This document shows positions 1 to 8,459 of a stretch of 44,079 bases of DNA, in pieces (within the stretch, counting starts at the first letter, position 1; every line of letters begins with the position of its first letter). The stretch is from Demequina sp. NBRC 110056 (GTDB lineage Bacteria; Actinomycetota; Actinomycetes; Actinomycetales; Demequinaceae). Location: positions 1-44,079 of the forward strand of contig NZ_BBRM01000009.1 in the NCBI RefSeq assembly GCF_002090155.1. Direction: 5' to 3'. Below the pieces are notes generated by a model that saw only the letters and a program-made list of their open reading frames with translations, was not told the origin of the DNA and ran no database searches. Both the position numbers and the translations under genes were made by a program.

Positions 1-161
1 GGGGAAGAACAGCTAGCCGTGGGCGCTGCCGCGGCGGCGCAAACGGGACGTTTCGACGCGAACTCCCACGCGCATCGGCGCTGCGGACGCCAGCCCCACG
101 CGCGATGGCCCTCGCGGGTCTACTCTGAGGCCAACATCACCGGTGGCGAGGGAGCAGGCGG

Positions 162-629
162 ATGGCGACGAGTGCTGTGCACGTCAAGCGCGAGATCCTG
201 GCGGAGCCAGCCGCCGTATGGAAGGTCATCACGGACCTCGACAACGCTCCCAAGGTCATGGCTAACATCGTGAAGGTCGAGCGCCTGGAGGGGGAGGGCT
301 ACGAGGTCGGCGTCAAGTGGCGCGAGACCCGCCGCATGTTCGGCAAGGAGGAGACCGAGGAGATGTGGGTCGCCGCGATCGACGAGCTGCGGTCCACGAC
401 GGTCGCGGCCGAGATGGGCTCCACCACCTACCGGACCGTCTTCCGCTGCGAGCCCAGCTCGCTCGGCACCACCCTCCACGTCGACTTCTCCGCCGACACA
501 GGCAACTCGAGCCTCGGCCAGCGGCTGGCGTGGGCCGTGTTCGGCAAGATGGGCATGAAGGCGACGGAGAAGGCGCTCGTGCAGGACCTCGACGACATCG
601 CCAAGGCCGCCGAGCACAGCAAGCGTTGA
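162..629 (+). CDS. SRPBCC-family protein (polyketide cyclase/START-like)
   Basis: 155 residues. The opening (HVKREILAEPAAVWKVITDL) is the typical SRPBCC start: a first beta strand followed by the helix carrying AAVWKVITD. The family forms a helix-grip fold with a hydrophobic ligand cavity; its members range from lipid carriers to cyclases, so no substrate can be given. There is no signal peptide, so it is probably cytosolic. The ATG has a purine-rich GGGAG stretch about 9 nt upstream. A DUF1761 membrane protein gene follows after 55 nt on the same strand and may be co-transcribed. The fold assignment is good; the function is unknown. Confidence 0.85.
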   Translation: MATSAVHVKREILAEPAAVWKVITDLDNAPKVMANIVKVERLEGEGYEVGVKWRETRRMFGKEETEEMWVAAIDELRSTTVAAEMGSTTYRTVFRCEPSSLGTTLHVDFSADTGNSSLGQRLAWAVFGKMGMKATEKALVQDLDDIAKAAEHSKR

Positions 630-684
630 CGCGACGAGCGCCATGCACTGAGGCGGCCACGGCCGCGCGAGAGGGGAGAGAACC

Positions 685-1104
685 ATGGAGTGGCTGACAT
701 TCGAGGGGATCCCGTGGCTCGGGGTCGGTCTCGCGTTCCTCGCGACGTTCGTGCTGGGTTGGTTCTGGTACTCGCCGCAGGGCTTCTTCAAGCCGTGGCA
801 GCGCGCCGTCGGGTTCACCGACGAGCAGATGAAGGACGCGAGGATGGGTCTCGCGTTCGGGCAGATGGTGCTCGGCAACGTGCTCGGCCTGCTGCTGCTG
901 TCGGTGCTGCTGGTCGCGCTGGGCATCGACTCGTGGGGCGCGGCGGCGCTCACCGGGGCCCTGCTCGGCTTCGCCTTCCGCGGCGGCGCGCACCTGCTTC
1001 ACGACGGCTTTGCGATCCGCGGACCCGTCGCGACCTGGATCGACATCGCCCACGACACGTTGGCGCTCGCGATCTCTGGCCTGATCATCGGCCTGTTCCT
1101 GTAG
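685..1104 (+). CDS. DUF1761-family small membrane protein
   Basis: 139 residues with about four hydrophobic segments. The first helix carries the GWFWYSPQGFFKPW stretch (about residues 25-38), which matches the aromatic 'WYSP..F...W' signature of DUF1761 membrane proteins. Function of the family is unknown. A GGGGAGAG Shine-Dalgarno stretch lies just before the ATG. It follows the SRPBCC gene; small DUF1761 and SRPBCC genes being adjacent may reflect one operon, but no function can be deduced. Confidence 0.8.
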   Translation: MEWLTFEGIPWLGVGLAFLATFVLGWFWYSPQGFFKPWQRAVGFTDEQMKDARMGLAFGQMVLGNVLGLLLLSVLLVALGIDSWGAAALTGALLGFAFRGGAHLLHDGFAIRGPVATWIDIAHDTLALAISGLIIGLFL

Positions 1105-1287
1105 ATTGCCCGTGTTTTGACCCTGGTATTTCGCGCATTGTTCCGGCAGGATGAAGGTGGTCGCCGGCCGGCGGCCGCAACCAGAGCGGATGGCGCGACG
1201 GTTCTGCGGCTCATGACGATGCAACCCTCAGGTGCCTCGATCGCGGGCGGGGACGGCCCTGCCATCCCTGCATCAAGGGAGAGATCC

Positions 1288-1398
1288 ATGAGCAAGTGGA
1301 CACGATTCCGCACCAACACCGCCGTTCGCGTGGGCGCCAGCGCTGGCACCCTCATTGCTGTAGCCGCGGTGGTCGGCGCGGGTTGGAAGTGGGGTTGA
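1288..1398 (+). CDS. 36-residue single-span membrane peptide
   Basis: ATG at 1288 is preceded by a strong AAGGGAGA ribosome-binding site (about 1277-1284). The predicted peptide has a basic N-terminus (MSKWTRFRTNTAVRVG) and one hydrophobic segment (GTLIAVAAVVGAGW), ending with KWG. The stop TGA (1396-1398) overlaps the probable TTG start (1395) of the GGDEF-EAL gene, so the two are likely translationally coupled. The coding case rests on the ribosome-binding site, the membrane-peptide composition and the overlap. It could alternatively be a leader peptide whose only job is to feed ribosomes to the next gene. Confidence 0.55.
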   Translation: MSKWTRFRTNTAVRVGASAGTLIAVAAVVGAGWKWG

Positions 1399-3443
1399 CC
1401 CCACGCTCGAGCGAGGCTGCCCGGGGGCGTTCCGCCCGCCGGGCGGCCTCGCGTCTCTCCATCTACCTGAGCGTCGTCATCGCGCTCGGAGCGGGCATCA
1501 CGGTCGCGATCGCCGTGGCGACCGATTGGTCTGAGCTCGCGTCATCATGGGCGCTGGGCCCCGTGGTGTTCCTCGTCGTCGCAGCGGTTGTCGGGGAACT
1601 GCGGCCGGTCCGCTTCGTCTCGTCGACCGGCGAGTTGAGGATGCTGACGACGTCGGCTCCGTTCGTGCTCGCGTTGATCCCTGTGGCCGGAGTTGGCGTC
1701 GCCCTTGCGGCGCAACTCGTCGCAAGCGCGATCGATGACATTCGGTCACGGCGATCGGTTGTCAAGGCGCTCTTCAACAGCGCGCAGTATGCCTTGAGCG
1801 TTGGCGCGGGCGCGCTCGTCTTCACCTCGCTCAGCGGTGTTCCGATGCTCGGCAGCGGCGTCGCGATCGATGCGCCGAGGATTGCGGCACTCCTTGCGGG
1901 CGGCGTCGTGATGATCGCCGTCAACTGGGTGCTCGTCGCGATCGTCGTCTCGTTGTCGAGCGGCATGCCCTTGAGCCCCATTCTCCGGGGCGACATTCGC
2001 GTATTCCTCGTGACCAACCTGGTCCTCTTGAGCGTGGGCGGCATCGCCGCGGACGTCGCCGCCGACGGCGTGTGGCCACTCGCCTTGCTCGCGCCACCAG
2101 TGATCGCCGCACACATCTTCGCCTCCACGGCCGCGCGTCACGCATGGGAAGCGACACACGATGGCCTCACCGGCCTTGGGAACCGTACTCAACTGCACCA
2201 CGAGTTGGATCGGGCGCTCGGTGCGGGCGCGGGTGTCGGACTCGTGCTGATCGACCTCGACCACTTCAAGGACTTCAACGACACGCTGGGGCACCCGGTG
2301 GGGGACGTGATCCTGCGCCAGGTCGGCGAGCGGCTCGTGGACGCGGCGCCTGAGGGCGCCACCGTCCATCGCCTGGGCGGCGACGAGTTCGCCGTGGTGG
2401 TGCCGGGCGGACTCGACGCCGCGCACGACGCGGCCATGGCCCTCATCGGCTCGTTCGAGCAGCCCATGGGCATCGAGAAGCTCGAGCTGCTGGTGCGGGC
2501 GAGCGCCGGTGTGGCGGCGGCCCCCGACCATGGCGAGCGCGGCGACACCCTCATGAAGAACGCCGACATCGCGCTGTACCACGCGAAGGTCGAGAGGGAC
2601 CGGATCAGCACCTTCTCGCCCGAGTTCGACATCAACACGCTCGAGCGCCTGCAGCTGCTCGCGGACCTCCGTTCGGCGGTGCACGCCAAGGAGCTCACCG
2701 TCGTCTACCAGCCCCAGGTCGACCTGGTCGCCGGAGAGATCGTCGCCCTCGAAGCGCTCGTGCGGTGGACCCACTCCGACCGGGGCCAGGTGCTTCCGGA
2801 CGAGTTCATCCCGCTCGCGGAGAACTCTGGACTGATCTTCCCGCTCACGGAGCTCGTGCTCGACCAGGCGCTCGCGGACCTGCGCGTGTGGCGCGACGCG
2901 GGCCACGACATCCGGATGTCCGTCAACCTCTCGGCTCGTCACCTGTCCGACCTCGGCCTGCCGCAGGTGGTGGCGGAGATCATGCGCCGTCACGCCACGC
3001 CTGCTGGCGCGCTCGTGCTCGAGGTGACGGAGACTGGAATCTTCTCCGACCCCGCGCGAGCGGACCTCGTCCTGCGCGCGCTGCGCGGCAACGGCGTCGA
3101 GATCGCGATCGACGACTACGGCACGGGCAACGCCTCGCTCAGCTACCTGCGGCGGCTCAAGATCGACGAGCTCAAGGTCGACCGCTCGTTCGTCTCGAAC
3201 ATCGGCTCCGAGGACCACGACCGGATCATCGTGCGGTCGACCATCGAGCTCGCTCTCGCTCTCGACCTGCGCGTGGTCGCAGAGGGCGTCGAGGACGCGG
3301 ACACGGCACAGGCGCTCCAGGAGCTCGGCGGCGTGATCGCCCAGGGCTACCACCTCGGGGCCCCGGTGCCGGCGGAGCAGGTGGTCTCGCGCCTCGAAGG
3401 TGCCAGCCACGGCTCGGCGCGCCTGACTCGAGGGCAGGGCTGA
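1395..3443 (+). CDS. Membrane-anchored GGDEF-EAL cyclic-di-GMP protein
   Basis: 682 residues from the TTG at 1395. That start overlaps the upstream stop codon and keeps the N-terminus basic before the first membrane span; upstream in-frame sequence looks non-coding. Residues about 20-245 hold roughly six to seven transmembrane segments. A diguanylate cyclase domain follows with an intact GGDEF (328-332). The RxxD inhibitory site normally found just before GGDEF is absent. The phosphodiesterase domain has EALVRW (453-458), an IDDYGTGNASL loop and a conserved EGVED segment, so it also looks catalytically complete. Both activities are therefore possible; which one dominates cannot be told. DUF5317 starts at the very next base. 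The polysaccharide genes downstream make c-di-GMP control of export an attractive but unproven link. Confidence 0.93.
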   Translation: MTPRSSEAARGRSARRAASRLSIYLSVVIALGAGITVAIAVATDWSELASSWALGPVVFLVVAAVVGELRPVRFVSSTGELRMLTTSAPFVLALIPVAGVGVALAAQLVASAIDDIRSRRSVVKALFNSAQYALSVGAGALVFTSLSGVPMLGSGVAIDAPRIAALLAGGVVMIAVNWVLVAIVVSLSSGMPLSPILRGDIRVFLVTNLVLLSVGGIAADVAADGVWPLALLAPPVIAAHIFASTAARHAWEATHDGLTGLGNRTQLHHELDRALGAGAGVGLVLIDLDHFKDFNDTLGHPVGDVILRQVGERLVDAAPEGATVHRLGGDEFAVVVPGGLDAAHDAAMALIGSFEQPMGIEKLELLVRASAGVAAAPDHGERGDTLMKNADIALYHAKVERDRISTFSPEFDINTLERLQLLADLRSAVHAKELTVVYQPQVDLVAGEIVALEALVRWTHSDRGQVLPDEFIPLAENSGLIFPLTELVLDQALADLRVWRDAGHDIRMSVNLSARHLSDLGLPQVVAEIMRRHATPAGALVLEVTETGIFSDPARADLVLRALRGNGVEIAIDDYGTGNASLSYLRRLKIDELKVDRSFVSNIGSEDHDRIIVRSTIELALALDLRVVAEGVEDADTAQALQELGGVIAQGYHLGAPVPAEQVVSRLEGASHGSARLTRGQG

Positions 3444-4019
3444 GTGCTCGTCCTCGCCGTCTGCGTGCTCGCGTTGCTCTCGCCGCTGGTCGCGGGCCGG
3501 TGGCCCGCCGGCGTCGTCATGGGCACCTGGCGCTGGCCGTGGCTCATCTGGGCCGCGCTCGCGACCCAGATCGTGATCATCGAGTTCGGCGCTCCGGGCG
3601 CTCTCGCGCCGATCCTTCACGTGGCGACCTACGTGCTGGCGCTGGCCTTCGTGTGGCTCAACCGCACGTCGCTCGGGCTCGTCGTCGTCGGCGTTGGCGC
3701 GTTCCTCAACGGCATGACCATCGCGCTCAACGGCGGCACGCTTCCTGCGCGTCCCGAGGCGGTCGAGGCCGCTGGGATCGACGTCGACCATGCCTTCGTC
3801 AACGCCGGGGTGATCGAGGACCCAGTGCTGCCGTGGCTCGGCGACGTGTTCGCCTGGCCCGAGCCCCTGCCGCTCGCGAACACGTTCAGCGTGGGAGACA
3901 TCCTCATCGTGGCTGGCGTGGCGATCGCGGCGTGGACGGGTGCGGCCCGCATCGGCGAGGGCCCACGTCGCGAGGCGCACGACGGCGCCGGTGCCAGCGA
4001 GGGGACCGCGGCCGCGTAG
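3444..4019 (+). CDS. DUF5317 membrane protein
   Basis: 191 residues, starting with GTG immediately after the TGA of the GGDEF-EAL gene, so translation is probably coupled. Four to five hydrophobic segments are visible, the last near residues 152-168. The central NGMTIALNGGTLPARPEAV stretch fits the conserved region I associate with DUF5317 proteins. The C-terminus is hydrophilic (GAGASEGTAAA). Function is unknown. Pairing with a c-di-GMP enzyme suggests a membrane partner or sensor subunit, but that is inference from adjacency alone. Confidence 0.75.
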   Translation: MLVLAVCVLALLSPLVAGRWPAGVVMGTWRWPWLIWAALATQIVIIEFGAPGALAPILHVATYVLALAFVWLNRTSLGLVVVGVGAFLNGMTIALNGGTLPARPEAVEAAGIDVDHAFVNAGVIEDPVLPWLGDVFAWPEPLPLANTFSVGDILIVAGVAIAAWTGAARIGEGPRREAHDGAGASEGTAAA

Positions 4020-4074
4020 GTAGTTCGGCCGCGGGCTGTGACCGAGACGCGCCCGTGGGTCCTCCCGCTAACTC

Positions 4075-4102
4075 TTGCGGACCCGTCGCGGGGAACTATA
4101 TT
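4075..4102 (+). promoter_or_regulatory. Sigma70-type promoter for the deacetylase gene
   Basis: TTGCGG (4075-4080), a 16-nt spacer and TATATT (4097-4102), the most A+T-rich spot in the intergenic region. A start site near 4109 would leave a leader of about 130 nt before the ATG at 4241. The match is good but unconfirmed. Confidence 0.6.
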
Positions 4103-4123
4103 CTGGCGGCGCCGAACGTCGCT

Positions 4124-4215
4124 GGGAGATCGCGAAGCCGCGAGCTCCCGTAGGGGTGGGGACTGGCGTCGCGTGACACGAGGGGTCGATCGCGAGGAAT
4201 ACGACTTCGGTCCCC
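4124..4215 (+). promoter_or_regulatory. Structured 5' leader of the CE18 deacetylase gene
   Basis: Two stems lie within the predicted leader. Hairpin one is GGGAG (4124-4128) and TCGCG (4130-4134) pairing with CGCGA (4139-4143) and CTCCC (4145-4149), with one mismatch and loop AAGC. Stem two is GGGGAC (4158-4163) with GTCCCC (4210-4215), enclosing about 46 nt. I could not match it to a known riboswitch class by eye. In such G+C-rich DNA some pairing is expected by chance. Confidence 0.35.
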
Positions 4216-4240
4216 TGGCTCATCTCATGAGGGGAAGCTG

Positions 4241-7200
4241 ATGAGCGCATTCAAGGGGTACCGTCTGGCCTCCGCACAGCGGGGCATCGTCGCCGTCATG
4301 CTGGCGCTGTTGCTTGCGACGGTGGTCACCGTCGCGGGTTCGCGATCAGCGGGCGCGGACGAGGTCGAAGGCGCGGGCGTCGACCTGCGTGTGCTGGTGC
4401 TCGGCGATAGCGACCCCTTCAACGGGCCGCATGACCAGGCAGACGCGATCATGGTGCAACTGGAGCGCGAAGGTGTCCCATACACCGTGGTCAACCCTGG
4501 TGACCCCGGTCGCCCCGTCCTCGACGAGGCATTTCTCGTCGACAACGCTACCGGTCGCGGCCGGTTCCAGGCCGTGGTGATGCAGAACCAGAACCCGGGC
4601 CTCGCCACCGAGGAGGTCCAGGCGCTCGCTCTCTACGAGCGGCTCTTCGGCGTGCGGCGGGTCAACGCGTACGTCTACCCCGGCACAGCTACGGGACACG
4701 CGGGACCGCCAGCCGACGGGGGCACACTCGATGGAGCCGAGCTCACCGTCACCGACGCCGGTCTCGCGGGCCCGTTCACCTACCTCAATGGGTCGCTCAC
4801 CGTCGACGACTTCGACCCCGCCGTCCAGGAGAGCTATGGCTACCTCGTCGGACCGGCCGAGGACCTGCCCGATGGCGAGACCTTCACCTCGCTCATCGAC
4901 GCGACCCACAATGGGCTGACGGGCTCGCTCATGGGGGTGTACTCCCACGGCTATCGCGAAGAGCTCTACATCACCGCGAACTACAACCAGTACCAGCAGT
5001 GGTTCAACGAGCTCGCCCACGGCATCGTCACGTGGATGACACGCGGCATCAACCTTGGTCACCACCGCAACTACTTCTCGCTGCACGTCGACGACATCTT
5101 CGTGGAGTCCGCCCGGTGGAACGTCGACGGCAACTGCACGCCCGGCGACGTCGTCGACTACTGCGGCGACCCGTCGGACAATGCGGTGCGCATGACGGTC
5201 GATGACGTCAGCCGACTCGTGTCGTGGCAGAACGAGCACGACTTCACCTTCGACATGTACTACAACGCTCAGGGCAGCGATCAGGCCATCGCGGAGAACG
5301 GCAGCGATCCGCTGACCGATGCCTTCCTGGCGGTCAAGGACCAGTTCTTCTGGAGCAACCACACCTACTCGCACCCCTTCCTGGGGTGCATCCAGGTGCA
5401 ACCGACGGAGGTCGGCCAGACCTGGCGCTGCGGCACCGAGGCCGACCTCGAGGCCGAGAACGTTCCCTTCGAGAACCCCGAGTACATCGCGGACGGGGAC
5501 TACGAGGTGAGCGACGGCATCCTGTGGTTCTCGCAGGACGCCATCGAGGAGGAGATCGGCCGCAACGTCACCTGGGGCCTCGACCACAACCTCCCGAACT
5601 TCGACCCGTTCGCTCTCGTCACAGGTGAGCACTCGGGACTGCTGACCACCCCGCAGCAGCCGGTCGACAACCCGTACTTCAGCCTGGCGCTCGCGAGTCA
5701 GGGGATCACCTTGACCGCCTCGGACGCGTCGCGCGAACGCGACCCGCGACCGGTGGGCAGCTCCGGTGCTGTGACCGTCCCGCGCTACCCGATGAACATC
5801 TTCTACAACGTCGCGACCTACCGCGAAGAGGTCGACGAGTACAACTGGATCTACACGACGCGGGCCAACGGCGGCAGCGGCATCTGTGAGGACAATCCGC
5901 TGACGAGCACGTGCATCACGCCGTTGCCCAACGCGAACGACACCGAGGCCGAGGCGAGCTTCCTGAACTACATCGTGCCCATCGAGGTGCGCAACGCGTA
6001 CCGGCCGATCGTCACGAACGACCCGCGTCCGTTCTACTCCCACCAGGGCAACCTCGCTGAGGACGGCCTGATCCTCACGGTGGTCGAGGAGATCCTCGAG
6101 CAGTACCGGGCGTCCTACGACACAGCGAAGTCGCCGCTCATCACGACGGAGATGCGGCGCGCCGCCGTGGCGATGAACCGTCAGGACGCGTGGGAGGACG
6201 CGCAGGACGACGTCGTGGCCTACATCGATGGCTCCGGCGTCCACGTGTCGAGCCCGTCCGGGGCCCTCGTGCCGCTGACCGTGCCGGCTGGTACCACCGT
6301 GAACGGGCCCGAGCTGTCCTCGTACGACGGCGCGCTGTCGGGCTGGTTCACGTCGTCCGCCGCGGACACCGTCGTCGCCGTCCCGGCCGAGCCGTTCGGC
6401 GGCTACGTCGGCCATGACGTCCCGGCGGCGCCGACGGACGTCGTCGCGACCCCGCGCAGCGAGAAGGTCACGGTCACGTGGTCCGCGCCGGCGACGACGG
6501 GCAACTCGCCGATCACCGGCTACGGCCTCGAGTACTCGACCGACGGCGGCGGGTCGTGGACGTCCGTCTTCGCGCCCGAGGCAGGCAACCTGGAGACCAG
6601 TCACCTCGTGACGGGCCTGACCAACGGGACGTCCTACGTGTTCCGCGTGGTCGCGGTCAACGCTCTGGGCGCGAGCGCGTGGTCGGCATCCAGCGCCGCG
6701 GCCACGCCGCAGCGGATGGTGCCGACCAAGGTCACGGGTGCCACGGCCTTCGACGTCACGGAGACGTCCGCCAGGGTGTCGTGGGAGGCGCCGGACAACG
6801 GCGGCTCGACCATCATCATGTACCAGGTGCGACGTTCCAGCGACGGCGGGTCGACGTGGCTTCCCGGCTACGCATGGGTGATGGGACAGCCGGCACCGAC
6901 CGCGCTGACCGTCACCGGCCTGACGCCAGGTACGGAGTACGTCTTCCAGGTGGTGGCGCGGAACTCGCTCGGGTGGTCCCCGGGGTGGTCGGCCTCCTCG
7001 GAGCCCGTCTCGACCATCGCCGTGGAGCCGCCGTCGGCGCCACTGTCAGTCGTCGCGACGGCTCGCAGCGAGAAGGCCACTGTCACGTGGGACGCTCCGG
7101 CGACCGAGGGCACCTCGCCCCTGACCGGCTACGGCATCGAGTACTCCAGCGACGGCGGTAGCTCGTGGACGAGCGTCTTGGCGCCCTCGGCAGGTGTCCT

Positions 7201-7921
7201 CACCACGAGCCACACGGTGACGGGCCTGACCAACGGCACGTCGTACATGTTCCGCGTGGTCGCGGTCAGCGCCGTGGGGCCCAGCGAGTGGTCGGCGCCG
7301 AGCGCAGCCGTCACGCCGCAGCGGATGGTGCCGACCAAGGTCACCGGAGCGACCACGTCGAACGTCACCGCGACCTCGGTCAGGGTGTCGTGGGAGGCGC
7401 CGGACAACGGCGGCTCGACCATCATCATGTACCAGGTGCGTCGCTCGAACGACGGCGGGACGACCTGGCTTCCCGGCTACGCGTGGGTGATGGGCCAGCC
7501 GGCCCCGACCTCGCTCACGGTGTCGGGGCTGACGCCCGGAACCGAGTACGTGTTCCAGGTCGTCGCGCGCAACGCGATGGGCTGGTCGCCGGGATGGTCC
7601 GCGTCGTCCGCACCCGTGACGACGGTCCTTCCGCTGGCGCCCATGGCACTCTCGCGCAACGCGCCCCTCGCCGCAGAGGCGCCGAGCGAGCAGCCTGCGG
7701 ACACCTCGACTCTCGTCGAGGAGCCGGCTCCCAGCGCGGCGTCGTCCGCCACCGCGCCGACCCAGACCGGGCCCGGCTCGTCGTCGACGTCGGGCAGCGT
7801 CAGCGGCGGCTCATCGACGGTGACGCCGCCGGCGGCGCCCACGACGCGACTGACCCTGCCTACGGGATGGGCATCGCTGATCGCCACGGTCCGCACGCCG
7901 GTGCGACTGGGCGGTCGATGA
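4241..7921 (+). CDS. Secreted Agd3-like (CE18) polysaccharide deacetylase with four FN3 domains
   Basis: 1226 residues with a Sec signal peptide (hydrophobic core about 15-32, likely cleavage near residue 39). Residues about 45-270 look like the Agd3 N-terminal carbohydrate-binding module (CBM87-like). The catalytic NodB-like domain (about 275-620) has the metal/catalytic motif HVDD (282-285) and a second histidine motif H374-TYS-H378. An Agd3-type C-terminal beta domain runs to about 725. Four FN3 domains follow (about 728-1128) in A-B-A'-B' order, then a Ser/Thr/Pro/Gly-rich tail with no membrane anchor. In Aspergillus, Agd3 removes acetyl groups from galactosaminogalactan outside the cell. 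Here it faces a Pel-like operon whose hydrolases belong to the same fungal pathway. Family assignment is from motif memory and should be tested by profile search; the deacetylase fold itself is well supported. Confidence 0.85.
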   Translation: MSAFKGYRLASAQRGIVAVMLALLLATVVTVAGSRSAGADEVEGAGVDLRVLVLGDSDPFNGPHDQADAIMVQLEREGVPYTVVNPGDPGRPVLDEAFLVDNATGRGRFQAVVMQNQNPGLATEEVQALALYERLFGVRRVNAYVYPGTATGHAGPPADGGTLDGAELTVTDAGLAGPFTYLNGSLTVDDFDPAVQESYGYLVGPAEDLPDGETFTSLIDATHNGLTGSLMGVYSHGYREELYITANYNQYQQWFNELAHGIVTWMTRGINLGHHRNYFSLHVDDIFVESARWNVDGNCTPGDVVDYCGDPSDNAVRMTVDDVSRLVSWQNEHDFTFDMYYNAQGSDQAIAENGSDPLTDAFLAVKDQFFWSNHTYSHPFLGCIQVQPTEVGQTWRCGTEADLEAENVPFENPEYIADGDYEVSDGILWFSQDAIEEEIGRNVTWGLDHNLPNFDPFALVTGEHSGLLTTPQQPVDNPYFSLALASQGITLTASDASRERDPRPVGSSGAVTVPRYPMNIFYNVATYREEVDEYNWIYTTRANGGSGICEDNPLTSTCITPLPNANDTEAEASFLNYIVPIEVRNAYRPIVTNDPRPFYSHQGNLAEDGLILTVVEEILEQYRASYDTAKSPLITTEMRRAAVAMNRQDAWEDAQDDVVAYIDGSGVHVSSPSGALVPLTVPAGTTVNGPELSSYDGALSGWFTSSAADTVVAVPAEPFGGYVGHDVPAAPTDVVATPRSEKVTVTWSAPATTGNSPITGYGLEYSTDGGGSWTSVFAPEAGNLETSHLVTGLTNGTSYVFRVVAVNALGASAWSASSAAATPQRMVPTKVTGATAFDVTETSARVSWEAPDNGGSTIIMYQVRRSSDGGSTWLPGYAWVMGQPAPTALTVTGLTPGTEYVFQVVARNSLGWSPGWSASSEPVSTIAVEPPSAPLSVVATARSEKATVTWDAPATEGTSPLTGYGIEYSSDGGSSWTSVLAPSAGVLTTSHTVTGLTNGTSYMFRVVAVSAVGPSEWSAPSAAVTPQRMVPTKVTGATTSNVTATSVRVSWEAPDNGGSTIIMYQVRRSNDGGTTWLPGYAWVMGQPAPTSLTVSGLTPGTEYVFQVVARNAMGWSPGWSASSAPVTTVLPLAPMALSRNAPLAAEAPSEQPADTSTLVEEPAPSAASSATAPTQTGPGSSSTSGSVSGGSSTVTPPAAPTTRLTLPTGWASLIATVRTPVRLGGR
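6422..7627 (+). repeat. 609-bp tandem duplication of an FN3 pair
   Basis: The two FN3 pairs of the deacetylase repeat at an exact offset of 609 bp (203 codons). For example, AGCGGATGGTGCCGACCAAG occurs at 6711 and again at 7320, and the segment encoding DNGGSTIIMYQVRRS recurs. The high nucleotide identity indicates a recent in-frame duplication and a spot prone to copy-number change. Confidence 0.85.
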
Positions 7922-8000
7922 CCGGGATCGTCGCCCGAGGGTGAGCCCTCAGGACTTGGAACGCGATCGGATCACCTACACACGGGAGGGGAGACGGGCC

Positions 8001-8450
8001 GTGAGCACACGTCGAGGAGCTCGATCGCTCGGCGCCGTCGTCGGCGTCGCCGCGCTGCTGGCACTCGCCGGATGCTCCTCGTGGACCGACGAGCCGGAAC
8101 CCACCCGAGGCGGCGAGACGTCGGAGGCGCCGACCGCATCGGCCGATCCGTCGTCCTCGCCGTCCGAGTCTCCGAGCGCCACATCGACTCCCGTGCAGAC
8201 CGCCGTCGCCTCCGAGGGCGTCTGTGCCGAGGAGTCGATCCTGCACGCGCTCCCGCAAGGCTCCGAGGTCGCGACGTTCCAGTGCGCGCTCGGCTCTCCC
8301 TACATGTGGGCAGCGGCCGAGGTCGTCGGCGGGTCGGAGGTCTACTTCATGCGGTCGAACGGGCCGTGGGAGATCGTCGAGGTCACGGTCGCGTGCGGCG
8401 ACGGCGACGACCGTGCGCCGGACGAGCTCGCGACGCTCTGCCCCCAGTGA
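8001..8450 (+). CDS. Small secreted lipoprotein of unknown function
   Basis: 149 residues from GTG 8001, chosen because a GGGAGGGGAG ribosome-binding stretch lies 8-15 nt upstream and because this start puts a lipoprotein signal (VSTRRGARSLGAVVGVAALL, then LALAGC) at the N-terminus. A Ser/Thr/Pro-rich linker follows the lipidated cysteine. The C-terminal part (about 70-149) has four cysteines, in ...GVCAEES..., ...FQCALG..., ...VACGDG... and ...TLCPQ, suggesting two disulphides. I do not recognise the domain. It sits 79 nt after the deacetylase gene and 9 nt from the end of the convergent GH114 gene, so it may be a surface accessory of the polysaccharide system. Confidence 0.8.
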   Translation: MSTRRGARSLGAVVGVAALLALAGCSSWTDEPEPTRGGETSEAPTASADPSSSPSESPSATSTPVQTAVASEGVCAEESILHALPQGSEVATFQCALGSPYMWAAAEVVGGSEVYFMRSNGPWEIVEVTVACGDGDDRAPDELATLCPQ

Positions 8451-8459
8451 CGCCCCCTG

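Noticed and set aside
1746..3980. Long minus-strand open frame opposite the GGDEF-EAL gene
   Set aside because: Antisense of recognisable GGDEF and EAL domains; no ribosome-binding site or domain of its own.
4103..4240. A ydaO-type c-di-AMP riboswitch before the deacetylase
   Set aside because: GCCGAAC and AGGGGTGG fragments are suggestive, but the conserved 3' half (AGCTNACCTCG type) is not there.
4346..6604. Long minus-strand open frame opposite the deacetylase gene
   Set aside because: No domain, biased composition typical of antisense frames; the plus strand has signal peptide, catalytic motifs and FN3 domains.
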